Assembly (NCBI GenBank): GCA_015680685.1
Contig: MNCI01011084.1
Span: 142,585 to 204,584, forward strand
Direction: 5' to 3'
DNA from: Gnetum montanum
Lineage: Eukaryota > Streptophyta > Gnetopsida > Gnetales > Gnetaceae
Length of the DNA stretch: 62,000 nucleotides
The position numbers and the translations under genes are program-made. The notes under the pieces are model-generated. The model was not told the DNA's origin, made no database searches, and was given only the letters and a program-made list of their open reading frames with translations. Each line of letters starts with the position of its first letter. Within the stretch, counting starts at the first letter, position 1. Positions 23,989 through 34,982 of the stretch are shown here, piece by piece.

Positions 23989-24791
23989 TGATGAGTTGAT
24001 GTTTTAGTTAACCATGATATCACGTATGTGATATCACGTATGCAATATCGCAGCCTGTCTCCTCATCTATAAATAAGAGGTAGACAATTCCAATAGCCAA
24101 TTTTTGGTAAGTTTTAAGTGTTTTAGTTTTTAGTAGTTCTTTCTCTCAACCCTTTTCCTCCCAGTGTATGCCCACAGTGTGGTGATTGTAATTGTACAGC
24201 ATCCTTATTCAAGTGTGAAGTACTTGAACATGCACATGACCGACAATAAAGTTAAGATTACTTCATCATTGTAGCATTCACTTAGTTTAATTAATTATTC
24301 ATTTAATTGTTGTTTACTGCTTTCTTAGTTAATATCTCTCAAATTCCTATTAAACGCAGAATGAGTACAACTTGATCATGAGCATTTAAGTGTGACTACT
24401 TGGTAACCCATTAGCATACCTAGGATCTGCACTTGGTAATCCTAATGGTAGTCGTGCATGAGGTCCAAGATGTGTACGAATGATTGAGGAATGGATGCTC
24501 ATCACACTTAGGCTATCTTAGATTCTCCCTCACCCTTTCTCTCTTAGCTTAGTTAATATTATCTTCCATCGTCTTCAGGAGTAGCATTAGCATAGAAACA
24601 CATCATACAGCTCACTCTAGACTAAACCATACATGAAAAAGTTAACACTAGTCCAGATGGGAAGACAGCGAACTATGACCTAAGGATAACTGTCTAGATA
24701 TCACAACTAGTCTATCTGCGGAGTTTGACCGGATCATGCGTGAAACGCTCGTATTCGTATGGTTGAGTGTAGGGGTACCTTGCCACTCATC
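23989..24791 (+). repeat. 3' LTR of E4
   Basis: TGATGAG...CTCATCA, 803 bp. Dyad cluster 24012-24051 with three half sites, against two in the 5' LTR. TATAAATA 24068-24075. Confidence 0.92.
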
Positions 24792-26525
24792 AAAAAGGAA
24801 ATTTTAAAAAAATCCACTAAACAAGGGCTACACCCCCACACTAGCTTCACTAACAACTTAATCCAAAGTGGTCATATTGAAAGTAGATTTTTGCATAGGG
24901 CCTTTTGCTAGTTGTGAGGTTGCAATGTTCCCCCTACTCAAAGTCACTCCAACATACTCTCTCTCCATCCACTAATGTGCACATGCTTTATTTATCTCTC
25001 TCTTTAGCAAGAATCAATTCATGAAGGAAAAGATCATACCACACTAACCACATTTTGATCCTCTTGGCAGCCGCTACCTTGTTTGAACACCATTTTCTTC
25101 AACTTGTGCTAAGGTGGTCATGCCCTCATGTACCTACTACATGAAACCCAAAAGTCTTATCTCTTACTCTTGGTCATCCTCATTGGAAAACATCAATGAA
25201 GCATGATATTGATGCTTAATTGCATTCAACCTACAATTCACATTTGGTCAATTACCACCATCTCTGAGTTAAACATTCTAAGAACATTCTCTAGCATAAT
25301 GCTCTTCATCACATATGTAGCATTTTAAACCTTGACGTCTTGGAGGATATTGTGAGAATCCTCTAAAATATGGTCATTTATTTCATGACTCATTCTACTC
25401 TTAAGAAGCTTGAATTTTTTCATATCCTAGGGAAGAGGTTTGTTTACCAAGAGTTAGGGCAACATATGAGTCTCTAAAACCACTAGAATTAGCTTGTTCA
25501 TCTTCTTTCCAAGACTTATTGCTCTCTTTCTCTTGAGCAATTTTTCCATTACATCCTCATCTTTCTTTAGTATCTTGTAATTAGTCAAACTACCAGCAAC
25601 CTAGATGACCTTCTTGAATCCTATTATTCAACGAGTTTTAAGTTTACACTGAACCCAAGGTTTCAGATTATTGAGAAATAGTTTGTATTTGCTATCCTTA
25701 TCCATATTCAGGATTTATATGATGATATTTTGAAATTCCCAAATATACATTAACATTTCTCCCATGTGTTGAACCTTGTTTGGCTTCACCCTGGCTTTGT
25801 CATTGGAAGCTCTCAATCAAAGCTTCTTAAATTATTCCCAAGTCCTAATGGGTCTACAAATCCCCATTTTCTCTTCTTGAAGAATGTCAAGCCATCAATA
25901 TTTTTCTATTTCACCTAAGAATTTGGCCACAATGCAAGATTTATTTTATGTGGCACATTCATATATCTCTTGGAACATTTTTGTCTTACAAAAAAAGCTA
26001 TCAATCATAGCATCATTCCTATCACCATCATAGATTTTTGGTTTCTTTCCTCAAAACATGGAAATTAATTTGCTCAATCACGATGCTAATGCCCTTGCTT
26101 ACATGGCCAGCTAATCTTTTATTACCACAATCTCATCTACTAATTTCTTTTTTATGGCCTTAATCTCATTTTGGTGGCTCTTGAACAAGGCTTGTTGAAT
26201 TTCTAACAATGATGGGAGCTCTTGTTTTTCATCTCGAAGCTCCTAGTTGGCAAGCTAGAGATCATCAATAACATACTTAAGTTGGTTCACTTCATTTTCT
26301 AGCATAGAGTTTTGAGCTAGGAAAAGTTTGTATTTGGTGCTAGAGCCCAACTTTAGAATGAAAGAAACTTCCATTGGATCAACCAACTCTTGAATCATTC
26401 AATATTTTGCTACCAAGGATAGACTATGCATGATGATGTTGTCTACATGCAACAACTAGTCTCATTGTTCTTGCATCTTTTCATGGGATTTACTTGGTAT
26501 TCAAGTAAAATATCTCTGTTTCTTT
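24792..26525 (-). mobile_element. B1: gag element, inner half with gag pseudogene
   Basis: Continues B1 after E4 and matches B2 (41580-43310) in opposite orientation. On the minus strand a broken gag lies at about 26480-25260: a coiled region, then QYPPRRQGLKCYICDEEHY. The zinc knuckle at 25322-25284 keeps all four ligands (CX2CX3HX4C). Homology ends near 26525, before the gag start. No polymerase domains. The family is Ty3/gypsy-like with gag only (see B3). Confidence 0.75.
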
Positions 26526-28144
26526 TTGGATCTAAAAATCTAACATAGAAAAGGCCTCTATTTGCAAAGCACTATAAACTCTAATGTCCCACTGACTTTT
26601 GCTCTAACATTTCTTTTCAATATTGCAACTCTTTCTAGGGATTGTGTTGTGCATGATCTCTCTACAAATGTACTTCACCCCTGGATACTTGCTTGTAGAC
26701 ATGCCTCCAAAATCCAGGAAACACTAGGAAAGTTTGAGTCTGGTGAATGTACAACAGGGTGACGAATCATGATTTCTTTGTCGGGTTATTATTCTTTTTC
26801 CTGGTGGTCATCACCATATGTACATGGCAATCCTTACATGTTTTGGGGAACTTCTAAATGTAGTCATTGGCTGTACATTTTAGTGGTGAGCAATTTGATT
26901 TCTTAAAATTATAATTTAGATACAATAATGTAGTTATTTCCTAACAGGAATGGATTAATATACCAATCTACATTGACGTTCACTATCCAACCTACCATGT
27001 TGCTCAGGATTGAATTCATATTTGCAAGTTTGATAAAGCCTTAGACCTTCATAAAGGGTACCTTGTAGATGCAAATTTTCACACCAGTAATAAATCTGTG
27101 GTCTAATGTCATCTAGAGGGTAAAGGAAATGAAAAAATTCATTTTATGCTTTGTCCATTAACAGATGTTGGTCTCTGTAACTTAAATTCAGCAAACTTAA
27201 TGGTAAATAAATTTGCGATCTTTAAAAGTTTATTTGGAGATTTTTTTTAAAAAAAATTGCACATCTAAACTGGTAGAACAAAGGTACGTGACTTGTAGGT
27301 TAAAGGTGTATGACTGACATTTCTAAGTCAACAGGTAAGTGTTTGGAAAATCAAGCATAGGACTTGGACCTACCTAAGTGTGTGACTTGCATCCCGTAAA
27401 AGTCATAGGTTCACCATGGATGGTTGGACTTAGTTAAGCGCGATACTTGCATCTTATAAAAGTCATAGGTTCACCATGGTTGGATGGAATTAAAAATAGT
27501 TTTAGCTTTCAAGAATGAATGGTTGGATGGAATTAAAAATAGTTTTAGTTTTCAAGAACGATGAGTGCTTGGGTGGTTGGATGTAATTAAAAACAATTTG
27601 TTTTTGAAAAGGTGAAGAAGTGAAATATTATGAAATATTATTTTTACTGTTTATTTTTCCCCATAAAGAAACTATCACTCCATCGGATTGTGACATTTTC
27701 AAGGTCTTTTGCTAGATATTCTCTCTGCTTTCATGAACTTAGCCTTCATCCTTGAAATTTGAAAGTTTTAAGTGCCCTTTAGTGTTGTTAAAACTATCAT
27801 ATGAATGTCTTTCTAAAAATTGTCTTTCACAAGTAAAGGGTATAGGGAAATTAATAATTACAAAATGAGGAAAATAAATTGAATTGAAATGTTTGTATAT
27901 GATGTGCTTTTGAATTTGTTAAAAATTTTAAGTTTTTTACTTAGGTATGCATCATCATTGCTATATAAAAGAGCATATTGCCAATCATTTGTGCAAGGAT
28001 AATTGATGGCAAAATGGTCTTGCATTTATTTTAATATCAAGTTTGCATGAATTTTGCAATGATGTAAATTTTAGAAAATGTGTTATTTTTAATTTTATCA
28101 ATAAGGTAGCATGTTTATCTAACTTTGATAAACTCTTTTTATAA
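26526..28144. other. No gene seen; AT-rich with a local tandem duplication
   Basis: No coding signal on either strand. At 27400-27600 short near-repeats occur: cataggttcaccatgg appears twice about 60 bases apart, and ggttggatggaattaaaaa with tagttttag(c/t)tttcaagaa also appears twice, with a third partial copy. A short open frame at 26562-26762 (+) has no recognisable features. Confidence 0.6.
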
Positions 28145-28658
28145 TGACACTTCTCCTGAGAAGCATGTTCAGCATTACTCTTAGTCTAAAAGTAGCCAAG
28201 TGTCCTAGAGTAGATCCAAGATGTACTATGCCTTAACATTCAAAACACCTACATGCATAGCATAAGTGTACATAACACATTAGCCTAGAGGTTAGGAGCA
28301 TAATGAGTGCGCCTCGTGAAATCACATAAGATCAAGATTAGACACACACATGAGCATAACGAGCACAAGTAGCCACATAAGAGATACTATTCCCCTAGGA
28401 GCATTAAGACCCATTTCTATTCTAATGCATCTAGTCCTAAGCCCTACTTCAAAGAGAAGGGTTGTGGCTTGAGCATTAAATTTGAACCTTCTTTGCAAGC
28501 CTACATATCCTCGTGACATAGTATACAAGGAATTAGAACCATGTAGTTCTTGGTGATGGTTGTGATAACATGAAACCCATGAGAACCTTCACACTCTTCC
28601 AACCCTTGATTTAGAGGAAAACAACCTTCAATCCACTAATAAGACATGTTTGCCTACA
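28145..28658 (-). repeat. 3' LTR of B3
   Basis: 514 bp, TGTAGG to GTGTCA in element sense. Contains one copy of the unit that is tripled in the other LTR. Confidence 0.8.
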
Positions 28659-28680
28659 TTCTCCCCCACTTGAAATAAGT
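28659..28680 (-). other. Polypurine tract of B3
   Basis: The minus strand reads ttcaagtgggggagaa directly against the LTR start TGTAGG. Confidence 0.7.
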
Positions 28681-29034
28681 GACATTCTCAGAGCTTAAGT
28701 CTTTGTTTGTATGCACCTTCAAACATGGAGAGTGCATTGGATATTAAGGATATTGAACAACTCAAAACCCATTTGACAAGTGTAGATAAGAAAGTTCAAC
28801 AACCAGGGTAATCCACTATCAAGCACGAATGTTGAACTCAACTTGACATTTAACCAGGGTTTAGAGGTGCTCACGCAACCCAAGTTAAAGAAAAAAAGAG
28901 TTGTCTTGTTTCATGCAAATGGTACTAACCTTTCTACTTGAAGATAGACTCACTTAAAATGTGAACCATTTTCCTACACTTGTAGTAATACAAATGTGTA
29001 GTATTCAAGAAGCACTCATTCCTCTATCTTAAAC

Positions 29035-29222
29035 TTGTGCTTCCTACTTGGAGTTATAGTCCTATACTTCCTACTTGGAATCACAATCACAATCCTATGC
29101 TTTCTACTTGAAGACATAGTCATAATCCTATGCTTCCTTCTCAAAGACCCAATCACAATCTTGTGCTTCCTACTTGAAGTCATAGTCACAAGCTTATGCT
29201 TCCTATGCAAAGACATAGTTAA
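29035..29222 (-). repeat. 33-bp tandem repeat, six units, in B3
   Basis: Units of the form tgtgcttcctacttgaagtca-tagtcacaat (plus strand), with drift; one unit is shorter. On the minus strand one frame reads 11-residue repeats starting RKH or RKY. Related, shorter arrays are in B4 (36350-36420) and B7 (41200-41330). It lies between gag and the polypurine tract. Confidence 0.8.
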
Positions 29223-29599
29223 GAACATATACTACTTGCCTAGAGTTGGTATTAAGAACATGTACTCCTTGCTTAAGTTACTCTACCATACTCTCTCTCT
29301 TTCCAGCCACTCACATGCATGCATGCTTTTTTTTTTTAATTTCTAATAGGAGTCAATTCATGAAGGGAGTGTTCATACTAGGTTGACCATGTTCCGATCC
29401 TCTTGATACCTATTGCCTTGCTTGAACACCATATTCTCCACCTTACGCTAAGGGGGTTAGGCCTTCATGTTCCTACTGCATAAAATCCAAAAGTCTCAAC
29501 TCTTACTCTTCGTCATCCTTGTTGGAAATCATCAATAGAGCATGAAGCTAATGCTTAATTGCATTCAACCTATGGTTTTCATCTAGTTCATTACCACCA

Positions 29600-30801
29600 C
29601 TTCTAATTTGAACATACTAAGAGCGTTCTCTAGCATAGTGCTCTCCACCACAGATATAACATTTTAAACCTAGATGCCTTGAAGGATATTGAGAGAATCC
29701 TTCAAAATGTGATAATTTGTTCCATGACTTATTTTGCTGTTGAGAAGGTTAACATTTCCCATACCCCAGGGAAGAGATTTTTTTACCTAGATCTAGGGCA
29801 ACATATGAGTCTCTGAAATCACTAGAATTAGCCTATTCATCTTCCCTCCAAGGCTTATTACTCTCTTTCTTTTTCTTAAGCAGTAGTTCCATTGCACCTT
29901 GATCTTTCTCTTCCACCTTGTAATCAGTCAAACTATTAGCAAACTATGTGGCCTTCCCAAATCCTATGATTTTGCAAGTTTTGAACTCATGTTGAACCTA
30001 AGGCTTGAGGCCATTGACAAAAAATTTTATATTTGTTGTCCTCATCCATATTTGGGATTTGTATGATGATATTTTGATATTTCCAAGTATACTGCTCTAG
30101 TTCTCTCATGTGTTGAATCTTTTTTAGCTTTGCCCAACCTTTACCAATGGAAGTGCCTAGATGAAAGTTCTTAATAAAAGCTTCCTTAAATTATTCCTAG
30201 GTCCTAATGGGTCTCCNTATTAGCTTAGTCTCGATGTCAATGTCCTTGCTTACATGACCAACTGATCTTTCATAACCCTAATCTCATTTACTAATTGCTT
30301 TTTCAAGGCCTAAATTTCATTTTATTAGCTCTCAAACAAGGATTCTAAAGTTTCTAACAATGATCATAACTCCTATTTTTGATCTCAAATCTCTTGATTG
30401 GCAAGCTAGAGATCATCAATAATATTTCCAAGTCACTCGACCTTGTTCCTTAACACAAAGTCTTGAGTTAGGAAAAGTTTGTGTTTTATGCTAAAGCCCA
30501 ACTTTGGAAGGAAAGGAACTTCCATTGAATCAACTAGCTCTAAAATCATATGAGTCTTTTCTATTGTGGGTAGACTATGCATGATAATGTTTTCTATTTG
30601 CAATATTTGGTCTCACAATTCTTCAATCTTTTTAGGGGATTCATTAAGATCCTTCTCACCAATCATTTCAACCTCCTTGTACACATTAACATTGTTGTGC
30701 ACCTCCTTGTACATGACTATCCCAATTGGCCTATTATGAGGATTGGAACTAGGAAGATTATTTTCAAAATTTTGGCTCCTTTTACTCTTTTTGTGCACCA
30801 T
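29600..30801 (-). pseudogene. gag of B3
   Basis: ATG at 30801-30799 (MVHKKSKRS). About 60 open codons are followed by a broken coiled-coil region (SLPTIEKTHMILELVDSMEV...), an assembly join at 30217, and the core with the zinc knuckle KCYICGGEHYARE at about 29675-29637. The last knuckle Cys is Arg here. Stops and frameshifts throughout. The nucleocapsid role is known for the motif; this copy is not functional. Confidence 0.7.
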
Positions 30802-30870
30802 AGTAGCACATGATTCATGAACAACAAATCAGAATCATGAACCATTGCTAGCCTTGAATTGCAAACCACC

Positions 30871-30882
30871 TTTTTGATATCA
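30871..30882 (-). other. Primer binding site of B3, initiator-Met type
   Basis: The minus strand reads TGATATCAAAAA seven bases inside the LTR. It corresponds to TGGTATCAGAGC (complement of initiator Met tRNA) with four changes, three of them G to A, and is followed by ggtggtttgcaatt. Confidence 0.5.
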
Positions 30883-30889
30883 AGTGTAA

Positions 30890-31664
30890 TGACACTACTC
30901 TAGAGAAGCACTATTTAGCATCACTCTTGAGTCCAAAAGTAGCCAAGTGTCCTAGAGTGGATCCAAGATGGACTATGCTTCAATATTCATAGCATCTACA
31001 TGCGTAACATAAGTGAACGTAACACATTATTCCATAGCGTAGAAGCCTAACAAGTACACCTCATGAAATCATATAAGCAACAAGACCAACATCACACACA
31101 CACACACACACACACACATGTGAGAACAAGAAACCACACAAGAGACACCGTTACCTTAGGAGATCTAAGATGCATCACTACTCTAACACATCTAGCCCTA
31201 AGCACGCATGCACATGCGTGCGCACACACACACACACATGTGAGAACAAGAAACCACACAAGAGACACAGTTACCTTAGGAGAGCTAAGATGCATTGCTA
31301 TGCTAACACATCTAGCCCTAAGCATGCACGCGCGCATGTGCGCGCGCGCGCACACACACACACACACACAAAACCATTGTGAGAACAAGAAACCACACAA
31401 GAGACACCGTTACCTTAGGAGAGCTAAGATGCATTCCTACTCTAACACATCTAGCCCTAAGCCCTACTCTAAATAGAGCATCAAAGCTAAAGCTCCTTTG
31501 CAAGCCTACATGTCCTTGTGACATAATACAAAATCAATCATGGCAATGTAGTTCTTTGGTGATTTTTGTGATTACATGAAGCCTGTGAGGGTCTCCACAC
31601 TTCTCTAGCCACCATTTTGAAGGGAAAAAACCTTCAATATAGCAATAAGGCATGTTTTCCTACA
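30890..31664 (-). repeat. 5' LTR of B3, enlarged by an internal triplication
   Basis: 775 bp against 514 bp in the partner LTR. The extra length is a unit of 120-136 bp (tgagaacaagaaaccacaca ... acatctagccctaagc plus CA/CG runs) present three times at about 31118-31460. Confidence 0.8.
31093..31460. repeat. Triplicated minisatellite with CA and CG runs
   Basis: CA runs at 31093-31118, 31223-31238 and 31351-31369, the last fused to a CGCGCG run (31327-31350). These are long alternating purine-pyrimidine tracts. Apparent reading frames across it (HTHTHT, VCVCVC) are repeat artefacts. Confidence 0.9.
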
Positions 31665-32334
31665 CTGGGATTGGGAGATCCATTAGGACCTAAGAACAAT
31701 TCAAGGAAATTTTGATTGAGAACTTCCATACAGGCACTTTCATTGACAAAGCCTAGGCAAATCTAAAGGAGATTTGACACACAGAAGAATTGGAGTATAA
31801 TTGGGAATATCAAAATATCATCATACAAATCCCAAATATGGATGAGGACAATGAATACAAATTGTTTCTCAATGGCCTCAAACCTTGGATTTAGCATGAG
31901 TTCAAAACTCATAAAATCAAAGGATTCATAGAGGCCATCCAAGTTCCTAGTAATTTGACCAATTACAAGGTGGAAAAGAAAGATAGGGTGTAGTGGAACA
32001 ACTGCTTAAGAGTAAAAATAAATAAATTAATAAGTCTTGGAGAGGAGATGGACAAGCTTATTCTGGTGATTTTAGAGTCTCATATGTTGCCCTAACTTTA
32101 GGTAAACAAACCTCTTTCTTGGGGTATGGAAAACATTAAGCTTCTCAAGAGTAGAATAAGTCGTGAAATAAATGATCATGTTTTGGAGGATTCTCACAAT
32201 ATCCTTTGAGGCATCTAGGTTTAAATTACTAAAAATTGCTACATATGTGGTGGACAACATTATGCTTGAAAATTCTCTCAAAATGTATGAATCAAAAGTG
32301 GTGGTAATGGACTGAATGAGAACCACAATGTTGG
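31665..32334 (+). pseudogene. B5: gag fragment of the B family
   Basis: Begins at the same gag position as 42233 in B2 (gacccattaggac...). It runs through the zinc-knuckle region (CYICGGQHYA, about 32240-32270, with a stop following) and ends where repeat C1 starts. Opposite orientation to B3. Confidence 0.7.
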
Positions 32335-33780
32335 TGATCATTTGGGACTAGATTGCCAACGCTTGGCCTTTGATCTTGTCACCTTTTGGGGTCACAGGAT
32401 GTGAAGGTGTTCTTCAAATAGGGTTTAGGTGCTTGCTGGTCTTCTAGCAACACCAAGGCCTAAATACCTCCAAATAAACTTAGTGGTTATGAAATGAACT
32501 AAATGTGAGTATGTGTTTGCTGTTGTGAAAGTTGAAATGGTTAGGTTGTGTATGAAATTGCAATTGGCTATCATAAAAGAAATTAAACTTTGTCAAATAT
32601 TATGAGTTATTAAAGATTTCTATTTTGTCAAATCACTTAGTCTATATAGTCCCTATAGTACATTATTTGTAACAAATAAAATTTCACAAAAACGTCTAAG
32701 CACAATTTTGTCAATCTACTCTTAATTTCCCTCAAAGAGAAAATTCTACAAGAAAACTAAAAATAGAGCGAGATTCAATGGGTTTTAGAAAGAGAAAAGA
32801 AAAGAAAACAAATTTGTGTGGGATCTCAAACATTTAAGCAAGATAAATTGACATGAGGAAACACTTCACAATAAAGCTATTCCAATTCAATCTATTATCA
32901 ATCATTTAAACCCTCTGAGCTCAACAAGCAATTTTATAAAGGACACTTTTATTTAACTACCAAAACACTTTATAAACAACAAAGGACAAGCTTTTATTTG
33001 ACTAGTTAATATTGGTCAAGAATTGCAAACAATAGAACTTCCAAAAGAATTTGACAATTTCAAGATTGCAGTAAATAAACTTTAAAAACAAAGAAGCTAT
33101 TTTAGTCATCTCAAAGTATCAAAGATTATTTAGATTTCCTAAACTCAAATAGGCAATTTCTATAAGACATTACTATTAAACTACTCAAGATGCTTTTCTA
33201 ATACAACATAAGCTCTTATTTGGAAAACCTTAATAGAAGTCTACTATTGTGCAAAAACAGAGCTATAAAGACAACTCTGAAAAATTCCAAAATTAAATGT
33301 TAAGTATGATACTATTTAAACCATTAGCTAAGCAATTAAAACAAAACAGGAAGAAAAAACTCATAGGATTAGAACAAAAAAATTGAATTGATGAATTAGC
33401 AAGCCATCTTACAATCTTCAATATCTTTCTTCTTGATCTCCCACCAATATCCTAACTTCTACCCTTGAAGCTCTATTTATAGTTGCTTCTATGTAGTTAT
33501 AAACATCATGAAAAATTAAGGTGGGTTACAAACATTATGGGGGTTAGTTATAACCACCATAGAGTTAAATGCTATAGTTGACAAGTGTTTGGTAGTTATA
33601 ACCACCATGAAGCTATAGTTGACAAATATCTTGTTTAGTTGTTACAACATCATGGGAAATTAAAATTCAATTGCAAGCACTAAAGAAAGTTACAATTGCT
33701 ATGGTAGTTAGTTATAACTACCATAATTGACAAGTGTTTAAATCACATGGGAATTTGAGCATGTGTCCCATAAATTTCCT
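32335..33780 (+). repeat. C1: ~1.4-kb dispersed repeat, LTR-like
   Basis: Matches C2 (37435 onward) in the same orientation, starting TGATCATTTGGG in both. A ctatttata TATA-like box near 33472 and no coding sequence suggest an LTR, but I find no primer site, target duplication or clear end. Both copies begin inside B-family sequence. Confidence 0.6.
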
Positions 33781-33830
33781 TTCTTTTTGAATAATAATAC
33801 CTTTTTTAACTTAAGAAAGCATACCAAGTC

Positions 33831-33902
33831 ACTGCATACTTGAGATGATCATGTGCTTGACATAGTACTGCATACTTGAGATGATCATGTGCTTGACATA
33901 GT
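33831..33902. repeat. 36-bp tandem duplication at the SURF1 pseudogene end
   Basis: Two exact copies of a unit beginning actgcatacttgagatgatc. Confidence 0.95.
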
Positions 33903-34982
33903 ACTGAATAAAAGCTTTCACATCTTTTGGAAGGCAATGTGGATTTCCTGCACTGTGCTCTGTTTCAATTTCTTCAATATATAATGTATTCTTAGGTACT
34001 TCAGCTGCCTCGGCCATGGCGAGTACATCAACATAAAACCATTGATCAGACTCAGGGTCATTGTGGGGCATAAATACGGTAGTATTTTTGCTTCCCCGTA
34101 TTGTTCTAACAACTTTTGTAGTTTCAAACGTGGAACCGGTATCCTTTGATATGGCAGGTTTCTTTGATACAAAACTTTCACACTGAACTGTTTTTTTAAA
34201 TTGTCATCTATTGATCTAAAGTCTTCTTCGATGAAGATCCAAATATTTATCACGCCAACTACGTGGACCTCATCCATGATTAACTAACACTGGAAGTTGT
34301 ACACTGGCGAAGAACTGTCAATTACGGCAACCAAGTACAACGGAGCGATTAAGAGTACCCATTTTCTATTACACCAGGCACGTCCCTGGAGCATGGACCG
34401 ACAAAAAATCAATTTACTTTCATAATATACGCCTTCACATTCCATCTTTCTGATTTCCAGGGATTTCAAATCTTTTGATTCCTTGTCGCGTCGCCTGAAG
34501 AGCTTCCAAATTGCTAAACCAAATGTGATAGCCCTCCATGTTTAATTTTAACTGATGCGGCCAAGTGTTTTCTGGAGAGCCTAAACAATCTGATATCACG
34601 TGTTTTAGCTTTTATCGCTAAAAGCAACCAATTGTGTCGCTACAACAGTAGATACTCTCCAGAGTGGAGTTCCATCCATCGGTTAAGGCTTTCTCTGGCC
34701 GGCCTGCAGAAATTTATGGGACCAGGACTCCAGTAAAACCCACGTAGCTGCCTCAGATCAATCATACCTGGAACCGGTACCACTGCTCTTTTCCAAGAAA
34801 TTAGGGCACGGATTCTGAGTACTCGAAGCACAAAACAGCGCAGTAGCAGCATTCATAGGACTCTGCTGCTGCAAAGCCTGCAAGTAATTCTGCTGCTGTT
34901 GCTGCCATGGCTTGCTACGTTGCTGCTGCTGAGAACAACAGAGTCGATAACTTCTGTATCTGCTAACTGTGCAAACTCCCAT
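33831..34982 (-). pseudogene. SURF1: SURF1-like (cytochrome c oxidase assembly factor) pseudogene
   Basis: SURF1 is an inner-mitochondrial-membrane protein needed to assemble cytochrome c oxidase. In order on the minus strand: a possible first exon (about 34982-34768, ...NPCPNFLEKSSGTGSR, then AG|GTATG); the first membrane segment AITFGLAIWKLFRRRDK (about 34540-34490); SLEIRKMECEGVYYE; GVIENGY (another frame); PVLVNHG, a TGA where Trp is expected, and GPRSWRDK (about 34290-34245). Then come VVRTIRGSKNTTVFMPHNDP, QWFYVDVLAMAEA, NTLYIEEIE and CLPKDVKAF (34130-33910). At least two frameshifts and several stops. The second membrane segment is replaced by a 36-bp tandem duplication. Apart from the possible first intron no intron-sized gaps are seen, so it may be a partly processed copy. 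Confidence 0.8.

Larger units (their letters stand above)
16722..24791 (+). mobile_element. E4: non-autonomous gag/ORF2 LTR element with perfect target duplication
   Basis: Structurally complete: LTR 798 bp, primer site, gag, spacer, ORF2, polypurine tract, LTR 803 bp. Target duplication AAAAG (16717-16721 / 24792-24796). The empty site is present in the B2 copy (43305-43325, minus strand reads acattaaaaaggaaattt), which proves the insertion. It has no polymerase domains, so transposition would have needed proteins from another element. By eye the LTRs differ mostly by transitions and a few indels, so the insertion is not recent. Confidence 0.93.
28145..31664 (-). mobile_element. B3: short LTR-gag-LTR (TR-GAG-like) element
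   Basis: Read on the minus strand: LTR (TGTAGG...GTGTCA), initiator-Met-type primer site, one gag gene, a tandem-repeat region, polypurine tract, LTR. About 3.5 kb with no protease or polymerase, which fits the TR-GAG class of plant non-autonomous elements. A single N at 30217 marks an assembly join, with part of gag missing there. No target duplication (left TATAA, right CTGGG); the right flank is a separate gag fragment of the same family, so rearrangement at that end is likely. Confidence 0.75.

Noticed and set aside
29035-29222. CRISPR-like regularly spaced repeat
   Set aside because: Units are head to tail with no unique spacers, in a plant retrotransposon.
29035-29346. Open frame of 103 codons on the plus strand over the 33-bp repeat
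   Set aside because: It is produced by the tandem repeat with period divisible by three; no gene-like features, and the region lies in the untranslated 3' part of B3.
31063-31579. Several overlapping open frames on both strands
   Set aside because: They come from CA/CG microsatellites and the triplicated unit (HTHT and VCVC proteins), not from genes.
33831-34982. Functional SURF1 gene with unusual introns
   Set aside because: Frameshifts of one base inside conserved blocks, a stop in place of a conserved Trp, and loss of the last membrane segment cannot be cured by plausible introns.
34758-34982. Poly-Gln protein (QQQQ stretches) as a separate gene
   Set aside because: The Gln runs come from a CAG-rich stretch; only the last part looks like a mitochondrial leader of SURF1 and the reading is uncertain.
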